Part shown: piece by piece, positions 53,422-62,779 of the stretch
Numbering within the stretch: position 1 is the stretch's first letter
Layout of the letters: each line of letters begins with the position of its first letter
From: an uncultured Shewanella sp.
Lineage (GTDB): Bacteria > Pseudomonadota > Gammaproteobacteria > Enterobacterales > Shewanellaceae
NCBI RefSeq assembly: GCF_947491715.1
Contig: NZ_CANLKR010000007.1
Span: forward strand, 80,704-144,703
DNA: 64,000 nucleotides
Direction of reading: 5' to 3'
Made by a program: the position numbers and the translations under genes
Notes under the pieces: model-generated
Told to the model about the DNA's origin: nothing
Seen by the model: the letters and a program-made list of their open reading frames with translations, nothing else
Database searches by the model: none

Positions 53422-54660
53422 ATGAACAAAAAAAGCAAAATAATAATACTACTCTTTCTCTATGGTTTTATATTAAAAGCAAATGCAACTCCAATAGAAT
53501 TAGGTGTAGATAAAGCTATTTCCGATGGTAATGGAGGCATTAACATCACTTTTTTTATTAATTCAGACAATACAGGTAGTAAACAAAAAGTCTGTATTGC
53601 GCTATATCAAGTCAAACTGATTTATAAAAATATTGACTGGGGATATGACTACGCTAATGTTGACTGGACAAGTGATGATGACAGTGAAGTCACTTCAAAT
53701 TCAGAAACTGCAGACAATATTCTCTGGTCAAATAACACCTATGGCAGTGATGATGATTTTAAGTCCTTATGCCATGACAAAGTCAGTAAAGATAACTCTG
53801 GTGCCGTAGCAGTTGACGGTATCAAGATTTTTCAATGGAATAAACTCGATACATGGCGCGATAATGCCAAAGGGACGGGTTATGACGGTGTCATGACACT
53901 CAACATTCCTGCAGGAAATACGCTGTTAAAAGGTAAAACACTTAATACCACAGAAACGAATCTCGACCTTGAAATCGATATTTACGCCAAATTAGTCAGA
54001 CGTAATAATGGTAAGTTTAAAGAACTGACTAATGTGTCTAGCGCCATTCCTATCTCAGGGTTAGACACCATTGCCGAAATCCCTAATAACTGGCAATATC
54101 CGGGTGTGATAGGTTCCCCAGCCGTATACTCATTAGTTGATAATAGAGTCGCTTGCTTAGCACAATCAAGCAACGGCAGTTATCAATGTATTCCAGCACA
54201 AAGCACTGATAATGAAGGTGAGTTCCCAAATTCTATTTCGAAAGAAGAAGCAAATATTAGCAGTCTAGTCATGTTGCAATGCGGTACTTCATCTGAATTT
54301 ACACCCACAGCAGGATATGTCTCCTTTGCAGAAATATCGGGTAGTGATGGTTATACGCAAGGCAGCTGGTGCAATCAACTCAACAACTTAGCAAGGGATT
54401 GGCAAAGTGTCGCTGGAGAGACAGGAGAAGGGTGGCTCATCAGTACGAATCCTTATTCCGGAGAAAAAGAATGCTTGTCGCAAAGCTATGGCTATTGTTT
54501 AAATAAGAAAATTCCAAGTGACAAACAACTTATCGATGATGCCTTATCAAATATTAAAAATAAAATGAATGTTTCTGTATTAGCGTTCAATACCACATCA
54601 TTATGTCATTACGGAAACAGTAATAACCAATCTATATCTGCATGTTTATCTGAACCTTAA
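53422..54660 (+). CDS. Unrecognised exported protein
   Basis: A 412-residue protein with a clear signal peptide (MNKKSKIIILLFLYGFILKA, cleavage after NANA/TPIE near 24). The mature part is rich in Asn, Ser, Thr and Asp, probably beta-structured, and has several cysteines (CIALYQ, LCHDKV, ACLAQSS, QCIPAQ, LQCGTSS, WCNQL, CLSQSYGYC, LCHYG, ACLSEP) that could pair in the periplasm or outside. No family recognised. GGAGATAAAAAA precedes the ATG. It lies 86 bp before another exported-protein gene, forming an apparent two-gene operon with low-GC codon use. Confidence 0.75.
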   Translation: MNKKSKIIILLFLYGFILKANATPIELGVDKAISDGNGGINITFFINSDNTGSKQKVCIALYQVKLIYKNIDWGYDYANVDWTSDDDSEVTSNSETADNILWSNNTYGSDDDFKSLCHDKVSKDNSGAVAVDGIKIFQWNKLDTWRDNAKGTGYDGVMTLNIPAGNTLLKGKTLNTTETNLDLEIDIYAKLVRRNNGKFKELTNVSSAIPISGLDTIAEIPNNWQYPGVIGSPAVYSLVDNRVACLAQSSNGSYQCIPAQSTDNEGEFPNSISKEEANISSLVMLQCGTSSEFTPTAGYVSFAEISGSDGYTQGSWCNQLNNLARDWQSVAGETGEGWLISTNPYSGEKECLSQSYGYCLNKKIPSDKQLIDDALSNIKNKMNVSVLAFNTTSLCHYGNSNNQSISACLSEP

Positions 54661-54746
54661 CAATAAAAAGATCCACTTTAAATTAAAAACAATATATAAA
54701 AATTTGTATTCAACATTTAATCATTGTTTCTGACAAGGGGTAAGTC

Positions 54747-57206
54747 ATGCCCGTAATATATAAAAAAATAATCACCAGCTTACTCATAATGAGTTTAGCT
54801 ATATTTCCAATATACTCTCAAGCCAGTTTTTTCAATAAATTAATAAAAGATTTAAAAAGCTTTGCTAATCCAAAAACCTATAATCCCATAACAAAATATC
54901 TAAAACTCAATACCATAACTCAAGTCCCCTATATTAGTGATTCTTTCAATTTCATCAAAGATATGGGACAAACAGCGGTTAATGGCAGTGTGAGCAATAG
55001 TGTTAATACGCTCACAAATGGCATAGTCTCCATAGCAAACGATGTTCCCATTAAAAGCTTGGGCAATAAAATCACTCAATTTAGTAATGATGTGTATAAC
55101 CTTAAAATCCCACAAACTTTAGGCTCTCTCACCGTCATAGCAGCCCAAAGCTTTGGTGGCATGGCATATAACATCATAGATGGATTTACTCAATGCATGA
55201 CCACAGCCGTTAAAACAGGAACCAACGGAGATGAACTTGGCGCAGTCGCTCAAAGTGGTCAGTGCTTTACTCAAGCAGTCACTATGATCCAAGCCTTAAT
55301 TGATAGCATCAAATCCATTCGAAAAATTATTCGATATACTAAACAAATGTTCAATGGTAAACATAATGATGATATTTTTGCTTTTCTAGGTTTACTCGAT
55401 ACCCGCTCAGGTTTAAACGCCATTCAATTTGCTAGAAAATTACACATCGGCTTTAAAAAATCAAATAGCAATGAAAATGATGCCAATAAACAGGCTTTTT
55501 TTGGCCAATTCTCCTCAATTGATGAAATGCGCGCAGATACTGATTTCAATACCTTTAATGACATTAGCTATAATGCTGCGCCTGAAACAGCCTGTAGTAC
55601 AGTAGACTTACCTCTCATTTGCACAAATAGCGCTGCCGACTCGCTCTTTGAACGCTTTAATTTCCAAGACCCCTCTTTATCGAGTGAAGAAATAGCCACC
55701 AGAAAAGCAAACTTCCTCGCTCTGGTTCAACATGCCTTTGGCATCAAGTTTTATGCAGCCTCTTCGACTATGGCGCAAGATGACATGCTAAATGCGCTCA
55801 ATCAGGCTCTATTTCAACCTGATGTGTTAGGAGATGGAATCGACAGACGCATTCCCTATTTTTTAAGTTCAGACAAACTTGACGACGGTAATGCCGTTTT
55901 CCTCTCCACTGAAAATGATGGCATGATTGTCCTTAACCAAACCTCCTTTAATATGCCGGATCTTGAGCAGGATGATATCGATCAATTAACCTATGTTTAC
56001 ACTGAAGAGTTAGGCCACTATTTAAATTTTATGCGCTGTAAAATGACCAATGAGCCTTTAGTCAACTGTGAAGTCACAGGAGAAGCTGGAGCCCGCTTTG
56101 CTGATGCTGTGTTGCTCGATAGTGATAATTTGACGGCTGATATTCCAAACCTTAATCCACAAGATTCTGATCTATCTACGTCGCTCACATTAGCCAATGA
56201 TGGCGGCAACCTACATTATGAAACCTTTCCCAGTATGGTTGACTTACAAACTCAAATGTACAAAAAAGATTGGAAGTTTCGTTGGCGTTTTAGAATGCAA
56301 GTCGGCTTTAAAAGCAAGCAAGTTGGAGCCGATTCAACGGCTATTTTAGAAATCCGTTATACGCCCCCTCGTTATATGGATGACAAAACTTACTACTCCA
56401 ATTGCCAAAGCGAAAAATGTGTCAGTAGCGTGGGTTTCCTACAAATACGTTTGGCCGATGAAGTCTATGTCGGTGCTGGAAATGGTGACTCAAATGCAGA
56501 AAAAAATGCCACATTATACGGCGAAATAGGACTGGCTAGAGGACATTCACTCATCTTTCCAATGATCAAAAATGGCACGACCACCGATACCATTGCAGGT
56601 AAAAAAATAACCTTTAATACCTACGACACAAAAAAAATGAAACACAAGGCAAAATACACTTTCGATCAAACTTTATATTCATTTAATTACCTCAATATGT
56701 TTGGCGATGAAGTGCCTAAAATCATCCCTTATGGTGTAGGTGCATTTAACAATATCCTCATTACTGGTTATGCCGGTCCCAGTGCCAGCTGGTCAATACA
56801 AAATACCGACGATATTTATGTCGGTCTTGGCATGAGCGTCATTGGTGCCTCAGTGGGTTGCGGTGCAGGTGGCTTACTGGGATCTTACTATGGAGAGCAA
56901 ATCGATGGCTGTGTCGCGGGTAGTCAAGTCGGTGAAGCCTTAGCATTAGTCAATTATGCTTGGTTGTTCTCACCTGTCGCTAAAGCCTCCATTGGCGGTG
57001 GTGCAATCTTCTCTAATCGAATTAAAGTGGGAGGATTATTTACGGATTCTATTACCAGTTTTGTGCAACTTTTCGGTTATCAGCCAAAAACAAGATGGGA
57101 GGCTGGAGGCAGTTTCTCGGTAGAAATTCGTAATGAATTTATCCACGATAAATCCGTAACGGGTAACAATAACGTGACCAAACAACTCAAGAACGCCTTT
57201 AATTAA
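54747..57206 (+). CDS. Large exported protein with degenerate metalloprotease-like motif
   Basis: An 819-residue exported protein (signal ends near YSQASFF). A region at about 417-455 reads YTEELGHYLNF, then VTGEAGARFADAV. This EELGHYLD...GDEGA.FA pattern is found in large secreted or adhesin-like bacterial proteins and recalls an HExxH zinc site in which the first His is replaced by Glu420. The rest includes a helical N-terminal third with repeated hydrophobic stretches (SLTVIAAQSFGGMAYNIIDG), and a C-terminal glycine-rich beta region ending with GGSFSVEIRNEFI. Function unknown. AAGGGG precedes the ATG. Co-transcribed with the previous exported protein. Confidence 0.75.
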   Translation: MPVIYKKIITSLLIMSLAIFPIYSQASFFNKLIKDLKSFANPKTYNPITKYLKLNTITQVPYISDSFNFIKDMGQTAVNGSVSNSVNTLTNGIVSIANDVPIKSLGNKITQFSNDVYNLKIPQTLGSLTVIAAQSFGGMAYNIIDGFTQCMTTAVKTGTNGDELGAVAQSGQCFTQAVTMIQALIDSIKSIRKIIRYTKQMFNGKHNDDIFAFLGLLDTRSGLNAIQFARKLHIGFKKSNSNENDANKQAFFGQFSSIDEMRADTDFNTFNDISYNAAPETACSTVDLPLICTNSAADSLFERFNFQDPSLSSEEIATRKANFLALVQHAFGIKFYAASSTMAQDDMLNALNQALFQPDVLGDGIDRRIPYFLSSDKLDDGNAVFLSTENDGMIVLNQTSFNMPDLEQDDIDQLTYVYTEELGHYLNFMRCKMTNEPLVNCEVTGEAGARFADAVLLDSDNLTADIPNLNPQDSDLSTSLTLANDGGNLHYETFPSMVDLQTQMYKKDWKFRWRFRMQVGFKSKQVGADSTAILEIRYTPPRYMDDKTYYSNCQSEKCVSSVGFLQIRLADEVYVGAGNGDSNAEKNATLYGEIGLARGHSLIFPMIKNGTTTDTIAGKKITFNTYDTKKMKHKAKYTFDQTLYSFNYLNMFGDEVPKIIPYGVGAFNNILITGYAGPSASWSIQNTDDIYVGLGMSVIGASVGCGAGGLLGSYYGEQIDGCVAGSQVGEALALVNYAWLFSPVAKASIGGGAIFSNRIKVGGLFTDSITSFVQLFGYQPKTRWEAGGSFSVEIRNEFIHDKSVTGNNNVTKQLKNAFN

Positions 57207-57221
57207 AAAGCGATCTCATCA

Positions 57222-57257
57222 TACCTGCTGTCAGCAACATAATACTAGCAGCAGGTA
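57222..57257. terminator. Hairpin between convergent genes
   Basis: TACCTGCTG and CAGCAGGTA form a perfect 9-bp stem with an 18-nt loop in the 63-bp gap between the exported-protein and stomatin genes. The plus-strand tail AAATTGCTTTT is a weak U tract. Confidence 0.5.
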
Positions 57258-57269
57258 AATTGCTTTTAA

Positions 57270-58214
57270 CTAGTTCTTTTTAGAAGAATCTTCCAAGCCA
57301 ACACTGTTCATCCAATGCTCAAAATCCATTAAATTACCCGGTAAAATAACCCTACTCGTACTGCCATTTAACCCTTTAAATTGTTTTAAATATTGCGATC
57401 CTAACTGCATTCTTACCACATTCTTACCGCCAGGAGCTGCGATCACTGTCGCGATCCGCTCAATGGATTCTGCTGTTGCACGCGCTATGGTAATAATTTC
57501 TTCGGCTTTACCTTCCGCTTCATTTATCCGGCGCTGCATTTCACCTTCAGAGTGATTAATGATCTCGGTTTTAATCCCTTCAGAACGATTAATTTTACTT
57601 TGTTTATCCCCTTCACTTTTTGCCAATAATGCACGACGTTCACGCTCTGCATTCACTTGCATTTCCATGGCATTTTTAACCGTTTCTGGTGGCGAAATGT
57701 TTTTAATTTCATAACGGTGCACTCTGATCCCCCACATTGCTCCAGCTTGATCGAGCACTTCTACCACTTTCGCACTGATCACATCCCTTTCTTCAAACGT
57801 TCTATCCAAATCTAAGGTACCAATCACAGAACGTGTGGTTGTTTGCGCAAGCTGGATCGCCGCATAACGATAATCGGTAACACCGTAGCTAGATTTGACC
57901 GGATCCACCACAGAAATATACATCACTCCATCGACCTCCACATTGACTTCATCACTGGAAAAGCACTCTTGGGGTGGTACATCAATGGTCTCTTCTTTTA
58001 AATCATGAATATAAGCCACTTTATCAATAAAAGGCACTAATGCATGAAATCCAGCATCTAAGGTCGCATGATATTTGCCTAAACGTTCAACAATATAAGC
58101 GGACTTAGTCGGCACCAAACGAATAGATTGGAATAACTTAATCAGGAAAACAATAAAAATGATGCCCCAAATGGCCATCACAATAATATCTGTATTAAAA
58201 CCGGCTATCATCAT
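57270..58214 (-). CDS. SPFH/band-7 protein (stomatin/paraslipin-like), downstream copy
   Basis: A 314-residue membrane-anchored SPFH protein: one N-terminal helix (IIVMAIWGIIFIVFLIKLF), then YIVERLGKYHATLDAGFHAL, VPPQECFSSDEV, the coiled-coil part AERERRALLAKSEGDKQSKI and INEAEGKAEEI. Such proteins assemble into large cages around membrane proteases or in lipid microdomains. The start follows AAAGGAGAG inside the upstream gene, and ATG overlaps that stop. Last gene of a three-gene NfeD-stomatin-stomatin operon. It resembles QmcA. Confidence 0.92.
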   Translation of the reverse strand: MMIAGFNTDIIVMAIWGIIFIVFLIKLFQSIRLVPTKSAYIVERLGKYHATLDAGFHALVPFIDKVAYIHDLKEETIDVPPQECFSSDEVNVEVDGVMYISVVDPVKSSYGVTDYRYAAIQLAQTTTRSVIGTLDLDRTFEERDVISAKVVEVLDQAGAMWGIRVHRYEIKNISPPETVKNAMEMQVNAERERRALLAKSEGDKQSKINRSEGIKTEIINHSEGEMQRRINEAEGKAEEIITIARATAESIERIATVIAAPGGKNVVRMQLGSQYLKQFKGLNGSTSRVILPGNLMDFEHWMNSVGLEDSSKKN

Positions 58215-59143
58215 GAGCGCTCTCCTTTCATTGCATTGGCTTTTACGCCATGAGTCACTTGTTCCATTCCTTCAAAAAAACCTTCCAGTTTGGCCATTTC
58301 TGCTGGTACTACCGATATATCTGCATTTTCAAGAATGTCACCTACTTGACCAATGAATTGCTCTTTTAGTTGCATATTCATTGCATCATGGCCCCCTTCT
58401 AACGCTAATGCCGCCGAAACTAATGCCATACCTTCAGATTTCGCTTTGGCAATGATCGCTATTTCTTGCGCCGTGCCTTTTGCTTCATTTATCCGTTTTT
58501 GCTTTTCGCCTTGAGATAAGTTAATCGCTTCTTGTCGCTCTCCTTCAGACACATTTATCATTGCTGCTTTTTCTGCATTGGCTAAGGTAATTTCAGCCCG
58601 CTTGCGCCTTTCTGCTTCCATTTGTTTTTCGAGTGTATGAATAACTTTTCGTGATGGGGTGATGTTTCGGATCTCATAACGTAACACCTTAATACCCCAT
58701 GGATCGGAGGCTTTATCAATTTCTCTCACAATTGATTCATTTAAACTGTCTCGCTCGGAAAACGTTTGACTCAGAGTCAATTTACCAATCTCGGAGCGCA
58801 TGGTGGTTTGTGCTAGATTCACCGCCGCGCGCCGATAATTCTCAATCCCATAGCTGGCTAATTTGCCATCCATGACTTTTAAATACACTAAGCCATCGAC
58901 TTCAAGTTGGGTATTATCTTTAGAAATGCAACTTTGAGGGGGAACATCCAATACTTGTTCGCGAATTTCGTGCCTGTACGCCACGCGATCAAAAAAAGGA
59001 ATGAGAAAATGAAATCCGGGCTGTAATACGGTTCTAAACTTCCCTAGACGTTCAATCACATTGACTTCTCGCATAGGAACAATTAACAATAATTTATATA
59101 AAATAAAGAAAATAACGAGTACAACGAGCGTGAAAATAAACAT
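58211..59143 (-). CDS. SPFH/band-7 protein (stomatin/paraslipin-like), upstream copy
   Basis: A 310-residue SPFH protein paralogous to the downstream gene. N-terminal helix IFTLVVLVIFFILYKLLLI, then NVIERLGKFRTVLQPGFHFL, DVPPQSCISKDNT, EAERRKRAEITLANAEKAA and INEAKGTAQEI. Two different stomatins in one operon may form mixed cages. ATG 59143 is 6 nt after AAGGGAAG and is preferred to the frame opening at 59173 inside the NfeD gene. Ends in an ATGA-type junction with the next gene. Confidence 0.92.
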   Translation of the reverse strand: MFIFTLVVLVIFFILYKLLLIVPMREVNVIERLGKFRTVLQPGFHFLIPFFDRVAYRHEIREQVLDVPPQSCISKDNTQLEVDGLVYLKVMDGKLASYGIENYRRAAVNLAQTTMRSEIGKLTLSQTFSERDSLNESIVREIDKASDPWGIKVLRYEIRNITPSRKVIHTLEKQMEAERRKRAEITLANAEKAAMINVSEGERQEAINLSQGEKQKRINEAKGTAQEIAIIAKAKSEGMALVSAALALEGGHDAMNMQLKEQFIGQVGDILENADISVVPAEMAKLEGFFEGMEQVTHGVKANAMKGERS

Positions 59144-59156
59144 AATGCTTCCCTTA

Positions 59157-59636
59157 TTAATCTGATAACTCACTATCTTGGGAGTCGATTAAGGGTTCAA
59201 CAACTAACCCAATATTATCCCGGCAAATAATTCTAACTTTTGTTCCAACCGCGATTTCTGTGCCGTCTCCTAAGGCTGACCACTGTGATCCTTGAAACGC
59301 TATTCTACCGCCTTGTTGCCCAGGGCCAATCGTTTGGATCACAATCGCCACTTTATTATAAATATCAAGTTCTTCATCGGTATTGTCAACATGTGAATAT
59401 CCACCGATAAGCCTTTGAGTTACTTGCCGAAACCCTAAAAGTAATACCATAGATGCGATAAACCAAAGTGTTATGCTTTGAACTAGGCCTTCGACAACAC
59501 CTAGCGCTAATGCTCCTACAACAATCAAACAAGCTGCACCGAGTAAAATAACAATTCCGCCTGGAATAATGATCTCTGCCAACATTAATATAAGACCAAT
59601 ACACGCCCAGATAACAATCGGATTTGAAAACGACAT
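59157..59636 (-). CDS. NfeD-family membrane protein
   Basis: A 159-residue protein with three membrane helices in the first 80 residues (VIWACIGLILMLAEIIIPGG, then ILLGAACLIVVGALALG and LWFIASMVLLLGF) and a C-terminal OB-fold domain (GRIAFQGSQWSAL to VRIICRDNIGLVVEPL). It lacks the ClpP-like protease domain of long NfeD proteins. NfeD proteins bind SPFH partners and affect membrane organisation. GGGAGGG precedes ATG 59636. First gene of the operon with the two stomatin-like genes. Confidence 0.93.
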   Translation of the reverse strand: MSFSNPIVIWACIGLILMLAEIIIPGGIVILLGAACLIVVGALALGVVEGLVQSITLWFIASMVLLLGFRQVTQRLIGGYSHVDNTDEELDIYNKVAIVIQTIGPGQQGGRIAFQGSQWSALGDGTEIAVGTKVRIICRDNIGLVVEPLIDSQDSELSD

Positions 59637-59991
59637 ACTCCCTCCCGCCGAATAAATATTACACTATTGACTATATCAGTTTAGTCTATAATTTGCGACA
59701 TATTATGTCATTAGAGTATGCGTTTTTATGTCAGCCTCTTCCATTTAACCCAGTACAAGTCTGACTTTAATCGAAAATCGATATTGTAAATAAATAGTCA
59801 CAAAATCAAAAAGGTAAGCATTTTGAATACATAAACATATCATTAATGTCTCAATTTACATAAAAAAAACAACAAAGCCTTTGAAATCTAACGCTCATCA
59901 TCCTATATTCCACTTCCATTATTTACCATCAATACCGATGGGCATGATATGACGTTCTGCAGTAACATACTGCTTATAAAAAGGGTTTGAT
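59637..59991. other. Divergent intergenic region, nfeD operon / Tsx-like gene
   Basis: 355 bp with promoters for both directions. It holds a perfect dyad GACATA-T-TATGTC (59697-59709) 60 bp before the NfeD start, and one copy of ATTGTAAATAAA (59783-59794), a word also found twice before the exported-protein gene at 53422. No gene is supported. Confidence 0.5.
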
Positions 59992-60744
59992 ATGAAAAAT
60001 AAATGGCTTTATTTGGCCTTATTATCCTCACCAACGGTGGCAGCCGATGACTTAATTAAATGGTGGGATATTAGTGCCACTGGCCTTTATGGAAAAAACT
60101 ACGATCTTGCCACATCAGAAGAACAAGCCACCCTCACTATCGAGACGGCAGGGGAATGGAAATACGGCGACTGGTTTACCTTTCAAGACTTTACCTATTT
60201 CACTGGCGCACCAAGTAACATCAATAGCACCAACTATGGAGAAATATCCCCTCGTTTTAGCGCTAGTAAAATTTTCGGACAAGATTTCAGTGTCGGTGCT
60301 ATAACCGACTTTTCTCTTGCCTTAACACTTGAAGAAGGTGACGGGCCTGTAGACAGCTTTCTTTATGGTATCGGCATGGACTTCAAACTGCCCTATTTTA
60401 CCTATTTCAGCCTAAATAGTTACCGTAGACAAGCATTAAACAATGACAATAACAGTGATGGTTGGCAGCTCACTCCCGTTTTTAGAATGGATTTTCCTGT
60501 CGGCGACTCCGCGATTGTTTTTGATGGCTTTATTGATTGGGTTTTTCAAACAGATAATGATGGCTATGAAGAGAATTTCCATTTTAATCCACAACTTAAA
60601 TATGATTTAGGACGAGTGCTATTCGCCAGCCAGCCTAAAAATAAATTCTTAGTCGGCATTGAATACGATTATTGGAAAAACAAATATGGCGTTGATGGTA
60701 TAGATCAAAATACCTATTCAGTGATCGCTAAATACCATTTTTAA
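59992..60744 (+). CDS. Tsx/OmpK-like nucleoside-specific outer-membrane channel
   Basis: A 250-residue outer-membrane protein with a short signal peptide (MKNKWLYLALLSSPTVAADD). The barrel opening DLIKWWDISATGLYGKNYDL and many alternating aromatic strands end in AKYHF with a terminal Phe. This fits the Tsx/OmpK family, which lets nucleosides and deoxynucleosides cross the outer membrane. Vibrio OmpK members also serve as phage receptors. An AAGGG site stands before the ATG. It converges on the uridine phosphorylase gene, whose product would cleave the imported nucleosides, so a shared nucleoside-scavenging role is a fair inference. Confidence 0.88.
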   Translation: MKNKWLYLALLSSPTVAADDLIKWWDISATGLYGKNYDLATSEEQATLTIETAGEWKYGDWFTFQDFTYFTGAPSNINSTNYGEISPRFSASKIFGQDFSVGAITDFSLALTLEEGDGPVDSFLYGIGMDFKLPYFTYFSLNSYRRQALNNDNNSDGWQLTPVFRMDFPVGDSAIVFDGFIDWVFQTDNDGYEENFHFNPQLKYDLGRVLFASQPKNKFLVGIEYDYWKNKYGVDGIDQNTYSVIAKYHF

Positions 60745-60760
60745 TTTCTAGCTGACATTA

Positions 60761-60795
60761 AAAAGCACTGCCAATCATTCATTAGCAGTGCTTTT
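60761..60795. terminator. Bidirectional terminator
   Basis: AAAAGCACTGC and GCAGTGCTTTT make a perfect 11-bp stem with a 13-nt loop between the converging Tsx-like and udp genes, with A/T runs on both sides. Confidence 0.85.
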
Positions 60796-60806
60796 AAATA
60801 AAAAGG

Positions 60807-61565
60807 TTATTTCAATAGTTTTCTAGCAGCATCCACAACAATGGAAATGGCATTTGATTCTGTCTTTTTCATCACAGCTTCATCTGGAATTTCTTGCTGG
60901 GTACGGTTAACGATAACACCCGCCACACAAGCTGCACGCCAACCTTGAGAGGCACACATGGTAAATAAAGTCGCCGATTCCATTTCATAGTTAAGCACAC
61001 CTAACTCTTGCCACTCTTGCATCGATCCCACAAAATGACGTCTTACTCGACCTGATACCGTATCATAACGCTCTTGACCTGGATAGAAGGTATCTGAAGA
61101 CGCTGTGATACCAATATGAGGTTCTAAACCTGCTTCACGTGTTGCGGCGACCATGGCAGTTGTACACTCAAAATTTGCAACCGCAGGGTATTCCATGGGG
61201 GCAAAATGCAAGCTTGCACCGTCTAAGCGCACGGATGCTTGCGTAACAATCACATCGCCCACGTTAACGTGAGGCTGAATAGCTCCAGTGGTACCGATGC
61301 GTAAAAAAGTATTCACGCCTAATTGCGCCAGTTCTTCAACTGCAATAGAAGTAGAAGGGCCGCCGATCCCCGTTGAGCAAATAACAACAGCTAAACCATC
61401 AATATAAGCAAGATAACTGGTATATTCTCGATGACTTGCTAAAAATGTGGCGTTATCCATAAGTTCGGCAATACGTTTAACCCTTTCAGGATCGCCCGGC
61501 ACAATCGCTAAACTCGCGCCATCCAGCATCTCTTTGGTTAAGCCTAAATGAAATACATCAGCCAT
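60807..61565 (-). CDS. udp: Uridine phosphorylase
   Basis: A 252-residue hexameric nucleoside phosphorylase converting uridine and phosphate to uracil and ribose-1-phosphate. It is close to E. coli Udp over the full length: [18 protein letters not shown] (phosphate site), [45 protein letters not shown] and [14 protein letters not shown] (ribose-binding Glu-Met-Glu). ATG 61565 follows GAGGG; the TTG at 61583 is rejected. In the upstream region AATGTGATATATTCGATG (minus strand, about 61637-61654) could be half of a CRP site, as udp is CRP/CytR controlled in E. coli. Confidence 0.97.
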   Translation of the reverse strand: MADVFHLGLTKEMLDGASLAIVPGDPERVKRIAELMDNATFLASHREYTSYLAYIDGLAVVICSTGIGGPSTSIAVEELAQLGVNTFLRIGTTGAIQPHVNVGDVIVTQASVRLDGASLHFAPMEYPAVANFECTTAMVAATREAGLEPHIGITASSDTFYPGQERYDTVSGRVRRHFVGSMQEWQELGVLNYEMESATLFTMCASQGWRAACVAGVIVNRTQQEIPDEAVMKKTESNAISIVVDAARKLLK

Positions 61566-61875
61566 TGTGAAACCCTCTTTCAATTTTGATTAAAAATCTA
61601 TCATCGCCTTGACTTTAATCCAGCTTCAAAGCAAAAAACATCGAATATATCACATTATTTGACTAAAAATGAAAAGTAAATGTAATAAACAAACAACACT
61701 AGTGTGTTAAAAAGATAGCTTCAGGTTACTTTTAAATAATAATCAACAAGTAAAGCCACCTTTTAACGGAAAAAGCGCTTGGTTATTTATGATGAATAAA
61801 CCCCCTTTAAATAAAGCTTCATTTAATGGAAAAGCTGCCCTTGTTAGAACCAATACACATTAAACCACACTTTCA
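61566..61875. other. Intergenic region upstream of udp
   Basis: 310 bp between udp and the 3' end of the radical-SAM gene, both on the minus strand. It should contain the udp promoter. A single CRP-like half-site TGTGA (minus strand, 61650-61654) is the only regulatory hint. No clear terminator for the radical-SAM gene was found. Confidence 0.35.
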
Positions 61876-62766
61876 CTATAAGCCACGTTGCCACTCTTGG
61901 CGTAGTTCAATTGTTTCAGGTCGAGATAAAGCAGCATTAATTTGCCCAATAAAAGTCGACTTATCTTTGCCTAACACCCCTTTAAGGACTAAATAGTTTG
62001 ATGCATGATCAGAGCGGAAAATGGTTTTTTCCAATTCAAGGTGCTCCACTAGAGTCAACATCTCTTCAAACAACCCTTGTTGATCAGGCAATTGAAACCC
62101 TCCTTCAAAGCTATCATCCATACGCTTTTGCCCAAGGGGAAAGGAGACAACCAATGTCGACAAATAATCAGGCTGGGCCGCATTCATTAACTTTGCCGAA
62201 CCCATCGCATGCTGCTGTGATAAGGTTACGCCACCTAACCCATTTAAAATCATCACAGAAGACTTCATACCAGCCGCCTTCATCTTATTTAACGCCGCTA
62301 AAGAACTGTCAAAAGTCTCGCCTTTATCAACCAAGCTTAGCACCTCATCATCACCACTTTCGCACCCCACATAAAAGAGTGATAAACCCAACGACTTTAA
62401 GCGGGTCAGTTCTTCAATGGTTTTATTATTGATGTTACGGGGTAAACAATAGCTGCTGATCCGCGTGACTTGTGGTAAATGCTTTTTAATCAATAAGCAA
62501 ATAGCTTCTAACCGTTTAAAAGGTAATGTCATGGCATCACCATCAGCTAAAAATATACGGCGAAATTCATGACCACTTTTAGCCGCTTTGATAATATCTT
62601 GCTCAATATTATCTATTTTTTGTGCACGAAATTTTTTCTGCGGCGCAGTATACATATCGCAAAAACGACATTGATTCCAACTACAACCATTGGTCACTTG
62701 TAAGATAAGGGATTGCCACTCAGAAGGCGGCCTAAATACAGGTTCAATATAATTCAACACATTCAT
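61876..62766 (-). CDS. Radical SAM protein
   Basis: A 296-residue radical SAM enzyme. The cluster motif reads CSWNQCRFC, that is CX4CX2C rather than the usual CX3CX2C, a form seen in a group of uncharacterised radical SAM proteins. Other marks are IFLADGDAMTLPF, ISSYCLPRNI, LFYVGCESGDDEVL and VMILNGLGG. Reaction unknown. ATG 62766 is 1 codon-length after GGAATA; the longer GTG frame at 62794-62796 is rejected because it lies within a duplicated segment. The start codon overlaps the stop of a 27-codon upstream ORF that is a copy of this gene's own beginning. Confidence 0.9.
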   Translation of the reverse strand: MNVLNYIEPVFRPPSEWQSLILQVTNGCSWNQCRFCDMYTAPQKKFRAQKIDNIEQDIIKAAKSGHEFRRIFLADGDAMTLPFKRLEAICLLIKKHLPQVTRISSYCLPRNINNKTIEELTRLKSLGLSLFYVGCESGDDEVLSLVDKGETFDSSLAALNKMKAAGMKSSVMILNGLGGVTLSQQHAMGSAKLMNAAQPDYLSTLVVSFPLGQKRMDDSFEGGFQLPDQQGLFEEMLTLVEHLELEKTIFRSDHASNYLVLKGVLGKDKSTFIGQINAALSRPETIELRQEWQRGL

Positions 62767-62779
62767 TATTCCATTAAAA
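62735..62779. repeat. 45-bp direct repeat, copy 1 (in the radical-SAM gene start)
   Basis: Identical to 62818-62862 over 45 bp. It covers the start codon and first codons of the radical-SAM gene. Similarity continues in degenerate form (CCACTCAGAA...GGCG) giving an 83-bp period. Confidence 0.95.

Noticed and set aside
61637..61654. CRP site upstream of udp
   Set aside because: Only one half (TGTGA) fits; the other half is CGATG instead of TCACA, so it is mentioned but not annotated.
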